Shown piece after piece: positions 6,374 to 6,729 of a stretch of 6,729 nucleotides of DNA. Each line of letters starts with the position of its first letter. Positions within the stretch are counted from its first letter, which is position 1. The stretch is from Leptospirales bacterium. Its GTDB lineage: Bacteria > Spirochaetota > Leptospiria > Leptospirales > Leptonemataceae. Below the pieces are notes generated by a model that was not told the DNA's origin, made no database searches, and saw only the letters and a program-made list of their open reading frames with translations. The stretch lies in contig JABAAI010000052.1 in NCBI GenBank assembly GCA_014238825.1, positions 1 to 6,729 on the forward strand, given 5' to 3'. Made by a program: the position numbers and the translations under genes.

Positions 6374-6688
6374 CTAAATATACTCTATTTTTATAGAGCT
6401 AAGATAATCTTCCACTTGAGAAAGCTGTTTTTCGATAATAGATTCCGTTACTTCTGTTTTTTTACTTAGCGAGGTTTTTTCTATTAACGCTCCAACTTTT
6501 GAAATAAATTCAAAACCATAGCTACCACCAGAGCCCTTCATATTATGCCCTAGGAGCTGAGGAGTTTTTAGATCACCGCTTGCAATGGCCACTCTCATGC
6601 TTTTTATATCCTTTCTCAAATTACTAAAGTAATTAGGAATTAACTCTTCTAATTCAGCATCTACTTGAACTAATATTTGCTTATTCAT
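6374..6688 (-). CDS. single-domain Hpt (histidine phosphotransfer) protein
   Basis: This is a 104-residue protein consisting of one Hpt four-helix domain. The signature HNMKGSGGSYGF (48-59) contains the phospho-accepting H48 and the conserved K51 and glycines. A preceding helix (about 16-40) and two following helices fit the bundle. Such proteins relay phosphate between the receiver domain of a hybrid kinase and a response regulator in the cytoplasm; neither partner lies in this window. ATG 6688 is preceded by a weak AGAAGA site at a reasonable distance. It converges on hisH with a 36-nt gap. A small hairpin (CTCTAT/ATAGAG, 6383-6398) lies within its last codons. Genes it may be co-transcribed with would lie beyond the right edge. 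Family assignment is firm; the pathway is unknown. Confidence 0.88.
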   Translation of the reverse strand: MNKQILVQVDAELEELIPNYFSNLRKDIKSMRVAIASGDLKTPQLLGHNMKGSGGSYGFEFISKVGALIEKTSLSKKTEVTESIIEKQLSQVEDYLSSIKIEYI

Positions 6689-6729
6689 TTCAAGTCTTCT
6701 AAAAGCTAGATAAAATAGTCAAAATATTC

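Noticed and set aside
6343..6398. Short inverted repeats between hisH and the Hpt gene as a terminator
   Set aside because: ACAGA/TCTGT has only 5 bp with an 11-nt loop. CTCTAT/ATAGAG lies within the Hpt coding end and has no T run after it, so neither is convincing.

Overview
The window reads as AT-rich (roughly 38% G+C by eye) DNA from a Gram-negative proteobacterium. The best guess is a gammaproteobacterium-like or other low-G+C proteobacterial lineage: HtpX has the length and motif spacing of the E. coli protein, HemB is of the cysteine-free proteobacterial type, and HisD and HisH align well with E. coli-type enzymes. I cannot name the genus. Seven protein genes, one tRNA gene and the probable tail of an eighth protein gene are visible.

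Layout. Positions 1-42 look like the last 13 codons of a plus-strand gene, followed 2 nt later by a perfect hairpin. A tRNA-Val(UAC) gene (191-263) is followed after only 15 nt by hisD (279-1595, plus strand). hisD converges on a minus-strand block read in the order FGE-sulfatase-fold membrane protein (5255-4263), htpX (4072-3173), hemB (3128-2097), STAS-domain protein (2084-1737). Close spacing (44 and 12 nt) suggests that htpX, hemB and the STAS gene share a transcript. A 386-nt AT-rich divergent region (5256-5641) separates this block from hisH (5642-6337, plus strand). hisH converges on a single-domain Hpt phosphotransfer gene (6688-6374, minus strand).

Functions. hisD (last two oxidations of histidine synthesis) and hisH (glutaminase half of IGP synthase) belong to one pathway but stand as single genes about 4 kb apart, so the his pathway is dispersed here. 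hemB makes porphobilinogen for heme. HtpX is an inner-membrane metalloprotease for membrane-protein quality control. The STAS and Hpt proteins are small stand-alone signalling domains whose kinases and partners are not in the window.

The most interesting points are in expression signals and spacers rather than in a new gene system. hisD begins (probably GTG) just after a tRNA that lacks an encoded CCA. hisH has a GTG start with no Shine-Dalgarno site and a promoter-like element placed to give a leaderless mRNA. The htpX and FGE-like leaders share inverted AAGTAAA/TTTACTT elements. Two spacers hold open, protein-like frames without start codons that may be gene remnants. I saw no CRISPR array, insertion sequence, phage gene or defence system.
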